DNA of 64,000 bases from Haliea sp040221975 (GTDB lineage: Bacteria; Pseudomonadota; Gammaproteobacteria; Pseudomonadales; Halieaceae), in contig JAVJWR010000033.1 in the NCBI GenBank assembly GCA_040221975.1, positions 372,001 through 436,000 on the forward strand, given 5' to 3'. The notes beneath the pieces are model-generated. The model was not told where the DNA came from, ran no database searches, and saw only the letters and a program-made list of their open reading frames with translations. Each line of letters opens with the position of its first letter. The stretch's first letter is position 1. Positions 43,633-52,590 of this stretch are shown here, piece after piece. A program made the translations under genes and the position numbers.

Positions 43633-46600
43633 ATGCGCAAGCTCTGGATTTTGCCTGTCGCGCTGCTGCTGGCACTGCTGGCAGCCGGTGCTGTCCTGCT
43701 GTCCTCGCCGGCGCTGCTGGTGCCCACACTGCAATGGGGCGTGGAGCGGTTCAGCAGCTACCGACTGGAGATCACGGGCCTGGAAATCCGGCCGCGCACA
43801 GTCGGCCTGAGCCTGGAGACACTGCACCTTTACCAGCAAGGTGTAGATGGTCCCGCGCTGATCTCGGTCCTCGGTTTCAATGGTGACAGCCGCCTTCGGG
43901 ACCTCCGGCAACAGGACCTGGCCAACACCACCCTGAGCGCAGACAGCGTCATCGTCTACGTGGCCGCCGATGACGCCGCTGAAGACCCTACCCCGGAGCA
44001 GTGGTTGCAGTACCTGCGCTTCCTGCCGCAGCAGCTGGATGTCGCCACGATCCATGTCATCAACCAGCATGGTGACGTGTCCATATTTCCAGTCGAGAAC
44101 CTCTCCGGGCGACGCACCGGCAGCGACGGGTTCTCCGCCGAATTGCGCGCAGACATAGACGGCGCACCGCTGGACGTTGCGCTCACGCTGAGCTCCATCA
44201 GGCGGGAGCTGGATCGCGGCGGGGTCAACTTCACGGCCAGTGTTGAAGCACCGGATAGCGCCACCGAAGCCCGGCTGGAGGGCCTGTTTGAAGCTCATGC
44301 GGAGTCCATTCACTATGATGTGACAGTCAACGCACGGTTTCCGCAGGTATCCACCCTGCTCGCGGCATTTCCCGCTGCGCCGCCACTGGCCGGCGCCCTG
44401 TCGCTGCGGGGGCGACTGTCGGGCGACCTGCAAGACTACGAACTCTCCGCTGCCGGCTTTGAACTGGACAACCGTCCCGCCTACTTTTTTGAGGCCAGCG
44501 GCGATCTGCAGCGGGTCGATGGCGCGGACCCGACCCTGTCCCTGATCGCGTCCGGGGAAATGGACTCTCTGAAGTATTTTCTGCGCTGGCTCGAGCTGGA
44601 TCTGGCACCACTGGGCGGCATCCGGGCCAGCATTGCCCTGTCGGGGACGCTGGCGGCGACTGCCGTCGACCAGCTATCCATTGTGACCCAGAGCAGTGAG
44701 GGACTGTGGATTACCCTGAACGGTTCCTCTGGCCCCGGCAGCCTCGGCAGCGCCGAGTTGCCCGCCGACGCCGACTTTACCCTCCACGCCCATGCACCAG
44801 GTCTTGCGGTTCTCGATCCCTGGCTGAGCCAGCCGATCGGCTTTGATGCCGGCCCCTGGCAACTCTCGGCCAGGCTGGTGGAGGCGGAGGGTGATCTCGG
44901 CATACAAAATATCCAGGCACAACTGGGCGCCGCCGCTGCCACGCTATTGCGCGCCACTGACGGCACAGCGCGCATTGACCTGGATCGATTGGACGATCCG
45001 GGCGGGATCCAGGACATTGATGTAGCGCTTGCGGCGGCCAGTTCTGATCTGGCGGTGCCGGCCGGATGGCTGGGGCAATCGCTGCCTGCGGGCTTCAGTT
45101 TGGAGGCGAGCACCAGGTTGACGGGCAACGGCGCGGAACTGACGCTCACTGGCGGCGTCGGGACAGTTCGTCATGAGCAGCTTGAGATAACCTTCAGTGA
45201 GGCAGGTGTGCGGCTGTACCAGGCAGAGGACTACCGGCCCCTGGGTGGGCAGGCCAGCTTGCACTTGCGGGCAAAGGAGCTCGCGTCCCTGTCCGATCTC
45301 GCCGGATCGCCACTGCCGGACCTGGGCAGGCTGGAGCTTACCGCCAGGGCGCGCCAGCGCGACCAGCGTATCGACCTGCAGGACATCACTGCCAGAGTGG
45401 CTGGCCCCCAGCTGGATATCACGGCTCGCGGCAGTGCCCGGGATATTGCCGGCGGGCGCGAGATCAGCCTGGAAAGTGCCGTGGATCACCTGGACATCGG
45501 CGGGCTCATCGCCCTGTTGACGCCGGCAACAACGCCCCCGGTGAACCTGGGCACACTGACCGGGGGCTTCAAGATGTACGCCAGCGGTGGCGACTACTCG
45601 CTGTCACATCTGGCGCTGGCCAGCCCGTCATCATCCCCCCTGCAGCTGCGGCTGGATGGAGGCGGAAACTACAATGCGAAGCAGACCTGGCAGGGCGAAT
45701 TTACCCTGGATTTCGGCAGCGATGATCGCGCCCTACTGGAGGCATTGAGCGGTCTGCCGCTGGCACCGGTGGGGGGTTCCATGGCCCTGAGCATAGACCC
45801 GGCCACCGCCACGCTTGCCAGCAAAACCCGGGTGGGCACTACGGAACTGGCGCTGAATGTCCAGGCCAGCCACAGTGAGGGCAAGCTCAGCGGCCTGAGC
45901 GCCAGCCTGGAGTCGCCGCTGGCGAGACTGCGTGATCTGGGCTTGCAGGCCACCGGTACCGATGAGGATAGCTACCGGCCAGCAGAAAAGCTGGAACCTG
46001 TCGCCGAGAACACGACGCTGCAACGGCTGCTGGAGCTCGCACCGACGTACCCGCTGGACCTGCGGCTGGCGCTGGGTAGTCTGCAGGGAGACGAGAGCCG
46101 CTTCGACGACATCAACGTGCACATCACCGGCGCCGACACGACCTACCTGCTGCGGGAATTCGACTTTGTCTATGCCACTGCTCCCGCCCAGATCCGCGGC
46201 GTGATCGATATCAGCCTGACCCCGCCGGGACTCAGTATCGCGGGCCAGGCGGAATCGATTCCGCTCAACACCCTGTCGCGCGACCTCGGTATCGAGACGG
46301 ATATCAGCGGTGCCCTGAACGTGCGCGGGGGCCTCAGCGGTCAGGGCGCCACCGGAGCCGAACTGCTGGCCCAGCTGGACGGCACGGTGGGGGTCGCGCT
46401 GGAAGCCGCGACCATTGAGGGCGCCGCCTATGATGTGCTGGCAAGCGGCATCCTCACCTGGCTGTTCTCCGGCGCTGCCAGGGAGGAATCGACCTACCTG
46501 GACTGCGTGATGGCCCAGTTCAGCCTGGAGGATGGCGTCGCCCGCAGCAATGACATCTTCGTGGAATCACCGAACATGATCGCCACCGGTAGCGGCGAGT

Positions 46601-46854
46601 TCAACCTCCCCGCCAGGACCCTGGCCCTGACGCTCACTCCGCGCTCGAAATCCCGCAGCATCCAGATCCCTTCCAGCATCAGTCTGCGGGGGGACATGGC
46701 CAGCCCACGGACCTCGGTGTCCCCTGTCACCACTACCCTGGACATGACCAGCGAGGCCCTGCTGTTCCTGCCCCGCCTGGTATTGAGGATTTTCGGTATC
46801 GGCAAGCACGACAAGAGCGCGCAGCGCAGCTGCGTGATTACAGTCAACCCGTAG
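43633..46854 (+). CDS. AsmA-like / DUF748 family envelope protein
   Basis: A 1073-residue protein with one N-terminal membrane anchor (about residues 6-26, ILPVALLLALLAAG) and a very long beta-rich periplasmic part. The C-terminal region (DGTVGVALEAATIEGAAYDVLASGI, YLDCVMAQFSLEDGVA, PNMIATGSGEFNLPARTL) is the AsmA C-terminal signature. Proteins of this group form bridge-like structures thought to move lipids across the envelope. The ATG at 43633 is chosen because hydrophobic residues start right after it; its ribosome site is poor. Confidence 0.88.
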   Translation: MRKLWILPVALLLALLAAGAVLLSSPALLVPTLQWGVERFSSYRLEITGLEIRPRTVGLSLETLHLYQQGVDGPALISVLGFNGDSRLRDLRQQDLANTTLSADSVIVYVAADDAAEDPTPEQWLQYLRFLPQQLDVATIHVINQHGDVSIFPVENLSGRRTGSDGFSAELRADIDGAPLDVALTLSSIRRELDRGGVNFTASVEAPDSATEARLEGLFEAHAESIHYDVTVNARFPQVSTLLAAFPAAPPLAGALSLRGRLSGDLQDYELSAAGFELDNRPAYFFEASGDLQRVDGADPTLSLIASGEMDSLKYFLRWLELDLAPLGGIRASIALSGTLAATAVDQLSIVTQSSEGLWITLNGSSGPGSLGSAELPADADFTLHAHAPGLAVLDPWLSQPIGFDAGPWQLSARLVEAEGDLGIQNIQAQLGAAAATLLRATDGTARIDLDRLDDPGGIQDIDVALAAASSDLAVPAGWLGQSLPAGFSLEASTRLTGNGAELTLTGGVGTVRHEQLEITFSEAGVRLYQAEDYRPLGGQASLHLRAKELASLSDLAGSPLPDLGRLELTARARQRDQRIDLQDITARVAGPQLDITARGSARDIAGGREISLESAVDHLDIGGLIALLTPATTPPVNLGTLTGGFKMYASGGDYSLSHLALASPSSSPLQLRLDGGGNYNAKQTWQGEFTLDFGSDDRALLEALSGLPLAPVGGSMALSIDPATATLASKTRVGTTELALNVQASHSEGKLSGLSASLESPLARLRDLGLQATGTDEDSYRPAEKLEPVAENTTLQRLLELAPTYPLDLRLALGSLQGDESRFDDINVHITGADTTYLLREFDFVYATAPAQIRGVIDISLTPPGLSIAGQAESIPLNTLSRDLGIETDISGALNVRGGLSGQGATGAELLAQLDGTVGVALEAATIEGAAYDVLASGILTWLFSGAAREESTYLDCVMAQFSLEDGVARSNDIFVESPNMIATGSGEFNLPARTLALTLTPRSKSRSIQIPSSISLRGDMASPRTSVSPVTTTLDMTSEALLFLPRLVLRIFGIGKHDKSAQRSCVITVNP

Positions 46855-46912
46855 ACCGGGCCGAACCGGCAGCCATCGTGGTATACTGCGGAAGACAATA
46901 AGACAGGCACTG

Positions 46913-48277
46913 ATGGACCAGACTATGGCATCTCCCCGGGGCGAATTCAGTTCAAGATTCGGTTTTATCATGGCAGCGGCCGGCAGCGCCGTCGGCCTTG
47001 GCAACATCTGGGGGTTCCCGACCCAGGCCGCGAGCAATGGCGGTGCGGCTTTCCTGCTGGTCTATCTGGTGCTGGCCTTTACTCTCGCCTATCCGGCACT
47101 CATGGCAGAGCTGATCATAGGCCGGCACGCTCATGCCAACGCCGCCAATGCGCTGCGGCTGATCTCACCCAATACCGGACTGCGACGGATTGGCACTGCG
47201 ACCGGTGTCACCGGTTTTATCGTCGCCAGTTTTATCCTCAGCTTCTACGCCATTGTTGCCGGCTGGATGCTGGCGCACTGCCTGGCCGCTCTGGTGGAGT
47301 TGTTCCGGTTCGACACTGTCGCCGCGTGGCTGACGGAGTTCGGCTTTGCCCGCAACCTGGGATTCATGCTGGTCTTCATGGCGCTGACGGTGGGCATAAT
47401 TTCCGAGGGTGTGCAGCAGGGTATTGAACGCTGGTCCAGCCGGCTGATGCCCATGTTACTGGTATCATTGGTCCTCCTGGTGGTGTACGTGTTCACCCTG
47501 GATGGCGCCATGGACGGGCTGCGTGTCTACCTGCTGCCGGACTTCGAGCGCGCGCTGGCGCCGGATCTGATTCTGAAAGCGCTGGGGGCCGCCTTTTTCT
47601 CGCTGTCACTGGGCGTCGGCACCATGCTGATCTATGGCTCCTATATCAGCGATCGCGAGAACCTGCCGGTCGTTGGTGGCCTGGTCACGCTGGTCGACAT
47701 CTGCATCGCGGTCATGGCCGGCTTCCTGGTGTTGCCGGCCATGTACGTGGCACTGCACAACGGCGTGGAAATCTTTACCGCGACCGGCGAGCTGATCTCC
47801 GAGGACACGCTGATTTTCAACGTCCTGCCACGGCTGTTCGACACCATGGGACTGGCCGGAGTGCTGGTGGGCTTTGTATTTTTCTTCCTCATGAGCATCG
47901 CCGCCCTCACCTCCTCCATCTCCATGCTGGAGGTGCCGGTGGCCTATACCATTGAGGAACACGGTGTCGACCGCAAGGTTGCGGTGGTGGTGATCGGTAT
48001 CCTGATCGCCATTGCCAGCACGGTGATCCTGCTCAATTTCGAGCTGCTGTTCGGACTGGTAATAGCCGCCACCACCCGCTACAGCCAGCCGCTGCTCGGC
48101 TTCATGTTCTGCCTCTACGCTGGCTGGGTATGGCGCCGGGATCAGCTGCTGCAGGAGCTGCGCAAGGGCAATGACCTGGTTGAGCACAGCCTGTTCTGGA
48201 AGATATGGCCCGGCTATGTGCGCGTGGTTTGCCCGGTCATCATCCTGCTGATTTTTGCCCAGTCATTGCTGGGTTAA
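46913..48277 (+). CDS. sodium:neurotransmitter symporter family transporter
   Basis: A 454-residue LeuT-fold transporter with about eleven helices. The first unwound helix carries FIMAAAGSAVGLGNIWGFP, the Na+/substrate site of the family. It probably imports an amino acid or similar compound with Na+. Alternative start at the second Met (residue 5). Its last 15 bases overlap the end of the LEA14-like gene in convergent orientation. Confidence 0.93.
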   Translation: MDQTMASPRGEFSSRFGFIMAAAGSAVGLGNIWGFPTQAASNGGAAFLLVYLVLAFTLAYPALMAELIIGRHAHANAANALRLISPNTGLRRIGTATGVTGFIVASFILSFYAIVAGWMLAHCLAALVELFRFDTVAAWLTEFGFARNLGFMLVFMALTVGIISEGVQQGIERWSSRLMPMLLVSLVLLVVYVFTLDGAMDGLRVYLLPDFERALAPDLILKALGAAFFSLSLGVGTMLIYGSYISDRENLPVVGGLVTLVDICIAVMAGFLVLPAMYVALHNGVEIFTATGELISEDTLIFNVLPRLFDTMGLAGVLVGFVFFFLMSIAALTSSISMLEVPVAYTIEEHGVDRKVAVVVIGILIAIASTVILLNFELLFGLVIAATTRYSQPLLGFMFCLYAGWVWRRDQLLQELRKGNDLVEHSLFWKIWPGYVRVVCPVIILLIFAQSLLG

Positions 48278-48739
48278 CGCCGCGAGGGCGATGCTGCCGC
48301 TGTCTTCGATGTACTGCGTCGGCAGCAGGCCGCGAAAGTCAATCTTGGCGGTGAACCGGTAATCCAGCACATCGCCGCGGCTGTGACCCAGATTGCCAAG
48401 CAGGCGCAGCACTTCCAGCAGATTCACCCCGGCGTCGATGACAACCTGTTCTTCCGTATACCCTTCGATGCGCGGCACCTGGTTGCTGACCCCACTGATC
48501 AGCTCCCGTCCCAGCAGCTGCATGCCATAGCTGATCCCGGCGATATCCAGGGCCCGGGCATTGGGATTGGCGATGCGCAGGACGACCTGAAAGCGTGGGC
48601 CATTACCCCCGGCAGGAAGACTGCGCACGCTGTCCACACTGACCTTGGGGGCTTCGATCCCCTGCATCAGGCTACTGCAGCCGCCCAGAGCCAGCGCCAG
48701 CATCGCCGCCAGCAACAGACGCATACCGTGCGCAGTCAT
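48263..48739 (-). CDS. LEA14-like (WHy domain) lipoprotein
   Basis: A 158-residue lipoprotein. Its signal ends ALALGGC (Cys at about residue 21), followed by a LEA type 2/WHy domain (APKVSVDSVRSL, FQVVLRIANPNARALDIAGISYGM). Such proteins are linked to desiccation and stress tolerance, by an unknown mechanism. The start codon overlaps the stop of the small membrane protein gene (ATGA). MRLLL at 48724 is an alternative start. Confidence 0.85.
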   Translation of the reverse strand: MTAHGMRLLLAAMLALALGGCSSLMQGIEAPKVSVDSVRSLPAGGNGPRFQVVLRIANPNARALDIAGISYGMQLLGRELISGVSNQVPRIEGYTEEQVVIDAGVNLLEVLRLLGNLGHSRGDVLDYRFTAKIDFRGLLPTQYIEDSGSIALAALTQQ

Positions 48740-48909
48740 GATGCGTCCCTGTCGCGGGGGGTAACTGACAGGAAAAAGATACCGTAACCAAGGCTCGCCA
48801 CAGCGAACACCATTGCCACCCAGTCGCCCGTTTGCAGATACATCCAGCCGCTGAACACCAGCATCGCCAGGGTCACCACAATTCCTATGGCCCGCGCAGT
48901 CTGTGTCAC
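48736..48909 (-). CDS. small two-helix membrane protein
   Basis: A 57-residue protein from a GTG with GGAG 7 nt upstream; an ATG at 48966 would give 76 residues but leaves only 12 bp to the divergent exosortase gene. Two membrane helices (TARAIGIVVTLAMLVFSGWM and VAMVFAVASLGYGIFFLSV). No family recognised. It is coupled by ATGA to the LEA14-like lipoprotein gene. Confidence 0.65.
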   Translation of the reverse strand: MTQTARAIGIVVTLAMLVFSGWMYLQTGDWVAMVFAVASLGYGIFFLSVTPRDRDAS

Positions 48910-48978
48910 CTTTTCGCTCCACTGTGGTATTCTCGATCCCGTCCAGAAACCGCCACGGGAGCGCATAATAGCATTAGC

Positions 48979-49482
48979 ATGGCAAAGTTCATTGTTATCT
49001 TCATGTCGGTCCTGGTGGGTTTGTTCACTGTGGAAATGCTGCAGCCGGTGCAGGCAGCGGTCATTCAGCCTTTTACCGCTTCGCTCGCGACCCTGAGCGC
49101 CGCCTTGATCACGCCCTTCGACGGCAACGTGCTCGCATACGGAAGGGTTATTGCCCACAGCGTCAACAATTTTGCGGTATCCATAGAATCAGGGTGCAAC
49201 GGCGTCGAAGCCGCGATCGTGCTGATTGCCGGCGTTCTCGCCTATCCCGCGCCCTGGCTCTTTCGGATCGGGGCCATACTCGCGGGCTTCCTGACCATCC
49301 AGGTGCTCAACATTGCCCGCATCATCAGCCTTTTCTACCTCGGGCAGTGGAACTATGAAATATTCGAATGGACTCATCTGTACCTGCGGCCAGTATTTAT
49401 CATGCTTGACGTGCTGATTGTGTTTGTCCTGTACCTGCGCTTCCTGGAGCGGCGCCGGCCGATAGCGGTCACCAAGGCATGA
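48979..49482 (+). CDS. xrtH: exosortase H
   Basis: A 167-residue membrane cysteine protease/transpeptidase of the exosortase/archaeosortase family. Catalytic residues are the Cys in ESGCNGVEA, the Arg in LNIARIIS and the His in EWTHLYLRP. Its short length and sequence fit the XrtH group, known to process proteins with an IPTLxxWG-type C-terminal signal rather than PEP-CTERM. The start lacks a clear ribosome site. The following gene overlaps by 4 nt. Confidence 0.87.
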   Translation: MAKFIVIFMSVLVGLFTVEMLQPVQAAVIQPFTASLATLSAALITPFDGNVLAYGRVIAHSVNNFAVSIESGCNGVEAAIVLIAGVLAYPAPWLFRIGAILAGFLTIQVLNIARIISLFYLGQWNYEIFEWTHLYLRPVFIMLDVLIVFVLYLRFLERRRPIAVTKA

Positions 49483-50102
49483 CCCTGTACCGATTCATCG
49501 GACTGGTGGTCCTGCTGATGATCCCCTGCTTTGCACTCTGGTATGGCCTCGGGGCACTGCCGGCAGCGCCTGCCATTTGGCTGACTCAATTTGCCCTGCC
49601 CTGGGCGGCTCCGGATATCATCCACTCGGTAACGCTGGATCAACACCAGTTGATGGTTTTCAGTCGCTTCGGCGAGCGTGACGATGCCATCGTTCCCCTC
49701 GCCCAGGCAGAGTATCAACTGGCGTTCCCGCAGAGTGTCCGACTCCTGTCCTATTCCATCCCTTTCTACACAGCGCTGCACTGTGCCAGCCGCATCAAGG
49801 ACTCTCTTGGACGCTATGCCAGAGGCGTGATTGTGCTGTGGTTCCTGATGTTTACAGGCTTCGTGGCGGTCGCTTTCAAGGACGTGATGGTCGCTGTCGG
49901 GCCGATGATGCACGAGGCCTCCTCCCTGCCCCTGCCGCCACCCTCCGCCATCGCGCTACTGTACCAGTTCAGTACGCTGATCGTGCCGACAGTGGCGCCG
50001 ATACTGCTCTGGGCGTGGGCCGTGCGTGACAGCCCTCATTGGCAAGCGCTGTTGCTGGGGCGGGCAACAGGTACTGCTGCAGACAGCGATCAGCAGCGGT
50101 GA
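49479..50102 (+). CDS. exosortase H-associated membrane protein
   Basis: A 207-residue protein with a membrane helix at each end region (about 5-25, 110-135, 150-175) and a central periplasmic domain (about 45-105). It overlaps xrtH as ATGA, the arrangement of known XrtH-associated proteins, and may present substrates or complete the sorting enzyme. Its sequence has no catalytic motif that I can see. Confidence 0.8.
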   Translation: MTLYRFIGLVVLLMIPCFALWYGLGALPAAPAIWLTQFALPWAAPDIIHSVTLDQHQLMVFSRFGERDDAIVPLAQAEYQLAFPQSVRLLSYSIPFYTALHCASRIKDSLGRYARGVIVLWFLMFTGFVAVAFKDVMVAVGPMMHEASSLPLPPPSAIALLYQFSTLIVPTVAPILLWAWAVRDSPHWQALLLGRATGTAADSDQQR

Positions 50103-50113
50103 TACCCCCGCGT

Positions 50114-51127
50114 TCAGGCGGCATCCCCCACGGGGCTGTCGGCGACGTCCCTGAGCAGCCCCTGGTACTCCTCCCCGCGTTCCTCCAGTACCGCCTGCAG
50201 GGCGCGCTCCATCAGCCAGCGAGCCTGGCAGGTGTAGGCATAGATACAGGCGTGTACAGCCGCATCGTGCCAGTTTTCGATTGAGCAGCTCGAAGAGTAT
50301 TCCTCGAAATGGCTGAGTGAACGGATCAGGTCGGCGATATGGCGAGGGCACTCGCAGTCGAGGGTACTTTTCAGTTGCCGGGCTGCACGCAGCTGCAGCT
50401 CACTGAACTGGCGCGGCTTGGCGCTCATCAATTCCCCGAGATTGGCATCCCCCTGACTGGTGCTTTTGTCCGCCACGCTGCGGGCGAGTTCAAACGCCAG
50501 ATAAGCGGGTTCCGGGGGGAAGGTGGTGGCAGCAATGTTTTGCTGTTCCAGCGCCTGCAGCCAGCGCTCGTTGGCAAACTGGTAGGTAACCAGGGCCTTC
50601 TCGACGTCCAGGTCCCGCATCAGATCCCCCACTTGCCGGGTCTGCGAGCCACTGAGGTTGGCACATTCGACGACCAGGGAATCAGCCGGACCGATTTCCT
50701 CGCAGAACTGCGGGCTGATCTCCGCCAGCGGCAGCCGCACCAGCAGTGCATCCACACCTGCCAGGCAACCCTGGTGTTCCTCCAGCCACTCGCAGAGCTG
50801 GAGCCCAATGAAAATGACTCTCGGTTTGGGCGTCGGCACCGCAGCACGGCCACTCTTGCCGCGGCTGCGGAGCAGCATTTCCAGGGTCTTGCGTTCGGTA
50901 GAGGCAATTTCACCGATTCGGGAGCCGCTGCTCACCAGCGCAGCAACCAGCTGCAAATGCTCCAGATCGGCCTGGGTATACTGGCGTCGTCCAGTTGCCG
51001 ACTTGTGACTGGCTCCCAGCCCGTAGCGACGCTCCCACACCCGCAGTGTATCCGGCTTGAGACCCGTAAGTCGGGCAACGGTGCCAATTCCGTAGAGGGG
51101 GCGGGGTTCCATAACAGCCTGATCCAT
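50114..51127 (-). CDS. MerR-type transcriptional regulator
   Basis: A 337-residue regulator. The N-terminal MerR helix-turn-helix spans about 10-75 (YGIGTVARLTGLKPDTLRVW). An alpha/beta domain (about 100-220, KPRVIFIGLQLCEWLEEHQG) and a helical C-terminal domain (about 235-320, LDCECPRHIADLIRSLSHFEEY) follow. The layout recalls LitR/CarH light regulators, but the cobalamin-binding ExHxxG/DxHxxG motif is missing, so another ligand or partner is likely. It diverges from an alternative sigma factor, a strong hint that it controls it. Confidence 0.87.
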   Translation of the reverse strand: MDQAVMEPRPLYGIGTVARLTGLKPDTLRVWERRYGLGASHKSATGRRQYTQADLEHLQLVAALVSSGSRIGEIASTERKTLEMLLRSRGKSGRAAVPTPKPRVIFIGLQLCEWLEEHQGCLAGVDALLVRLPLAEISPQFCEEIGPADSLVVECANLSGSQTRQVGDLMRDLDVEKALVTYQFANERWLQALEQQNIAATTFPPEPAYLAFELARSVADKSTSQGDANLGELMSAKPRQFSELQLRAARQLKSTLDCECPRHIADLIRSLSHFEEYSSSCSIENWHDAAVHACIYAYTCQARWLMERALQAVLEERGEEYQGLLRDVADSPVGDAA

Positions 51128-51212
51128 GAGCAGAGCCTCGATAGTTGGTCGAACTTGTTACGCTGCGATGGCCTGACTGGATGAGTTGCCCAACTTGTGT
51201 TCGCATGTTATC

Positions 51213-51239
51213 TGGACAACTGTCTGGTTTGCTTGTCCA
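51213..51239. promoter_or_regulatory. candidate operator between the MerR and sigma genes
   Basis: An inverted repeat TGGACAA (51213-51219) / TTGTCCA (51233-51239), 7-bp perfect arms with a 13-bp centre. A related GTTGCCCAAC lies at 51185-51194. It sits in the 161-bp divergent region, 50-76 bp before the sigma start, where a MerR-family operator is expected. Confidence 0.5.
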
Positions 51240-51288
51240 AGGAAATGCCAGAGGGCGTATAAACAGCAAACCAGGAAGGAGCTGTATT

Positions 51289-52590
51289 GTGGAAAACTGG
51301 AAAACTGAAACCGATGACAGGGAACTGGAACGGCTGTTTGCGGAAGCCCGCCGCTATCCACTGCTGAGTGCCGGCCAGGAGCGCGACATTGACGGCAGCA
51401 AATGGCAGGCCGTAGCTGACATCCAGGCACTGCTGCTCGCCAGCGAGGGAGGGCGCGCATTCTTCCGCGACCTGCTGGACCGGATCGTCGCCCAGCCACC
51501 AGATGTTGCACAATTCGACAACCGCGACCATCACTTCCTGCTGCGCCGCGAACTGGTGGCGTACCTGCCCGGCGGAGCGCATGCCAGTGGGGTAGTCCAG
51601 CTGGCATCAGCACTGGCAGCTGATGACCTTGTTGCGGCCGGGGAAATCGCAACCGAGATGGCTCTGCCGGCCAGCCTGCTGGTCGGCATGGCCAGTGTGG
51701 TCGGCCGCCATAACAAGCACGACGCCAAATGTCGGGTGGCGGACGCCCTGCTGGCGTGGCAAGCGACCGCGGAAGGCACCGATCGGAGCGTTCGCCGCTA
51801 CCGTCTGGAGCCGGCCCAGTCGGCGAGTCTCAAACTGTCGTTGTCGCGCTTCAACCAGGCCCGTGACACCCTGACTCTGCACAATCTGCGCCTGGTCTAC
51901 TCCATAGCCGGGAAATACCTGGGCAAGGGCGCCCCCTACCGTGACCTGATCCAGGAGGGGACGCTGGGCCTGATTCGCGCCGCGGAGAAATTCGAGGCGC
52001 ACAAGGGCTACCGGTTCAGCACCTACTGCTACAACTGGATCTCGCAAGCGGTGCGCCGCTACGTCAACGACGGCGCAGCACTGATCCGATACCCCACCCA
52101 CGTGCGCGAGCAGGTAGGCAAACTCTACCGTGAGCGCAACGCCATCTGGTCGAGCACCGGAGAGGAACCCTCCGAGGAAGCGCTTGCCAGCGCGGCCGGC
52201 ATCGAACCGGAAAAAGCCCGGCAGCTGCGACAGCTGCGCAATATGGCCGTATCCCTGGACCAGCCACAGTACGCGGATGATGACGAATCACTGCTCGACA
52301 GCGTTCCCGGCGGCCCGTTTCAGGACATTGCCGCACGCGCGGAAACCGCCTCCCTGCAACGTTGCCTGCTGCAGGAGATAGAGCAACTGGAGCCTGCGGA
52401 ACAGGAGGTCGTCATCGCACGTTGGGGCCTGCATCGGGGGCCACCCCTGAGTCGGGCAGAAGTTGCCGACAAAATGCGGGTCAGCCGCGAATGGGTGCGT
52501 CAACTTGAGCGTTCAGCGCTGGAAAAACTGAGCCACAACAGTACTGTACAGGATGCCGCCCGTGATCACGGCAACCTGTCGCCAGCTTGA
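51289..52590 (+). CDS. alternative sigma70-family factor
   Basis: A 433-residue sigma factor. Region 2 (about 200-270) has NLRLVYSIAGKYLGKGAPYRDLIQEG and FSTYCYNWISQAV. Region 3 is at about 285-340, and region 4 (to about 420) contains the helix-turn-helix SRAEVADKMRVSREWVRQLE. A roughly 190-residue N-terminal extension is unlike RpoD or RpoS. The start is GTG with a near-perfect GGAAGGAG 7 nt upstream. It is probably a group 2/3 stress or light-response sigma. Its 3' end overlaps the convergent epimerase gene by 25 bp. Confidence 0.88.
   Translation: MENWKTETDDRELERLFAEARRYPLLSAGQERDIDGSKWQAVADIQALLLASEGGRAFFRDLLDRIVAQPPDVAQFDNRDHHFLLRRELVAYLPGGAHASGVVQLASALAADDLVAAGEIATEMALPASLLVGMASVVGRHNKHDAKCRVADALLAWQATAEGTDRSVRRYRLEPAQSASLKLSLSRFNQARDTLTLHNLRLVYSIAGKYLGKGAPYRDLIQEGTLGLIRAAEKFEAHKGYRFSTYCYNWISQAVRRYVNDGAALIRYPTHVREQVGKLYRERNAIWSSTGEEPSEEALASAAGIEPEKARQLRQLRNMAVSLDQPQYADDDESLLDSVPGGPFQDIAARAETASLQRCLLQEIEQLEPAEQEVVIARWGLHRGPPLSRAEVADKMRVSREWVRQLERSALEKLSHNSTVQDAARDHGNLSPA

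Noticed and set aside
48979..49482. xrtH as the enzyme for the PEP-CTERM protein at 16217-16849
   Set aside because: The enzyme's size and motifs fit the H group, whose known signal is different; the two genes are also 32 kb apart.
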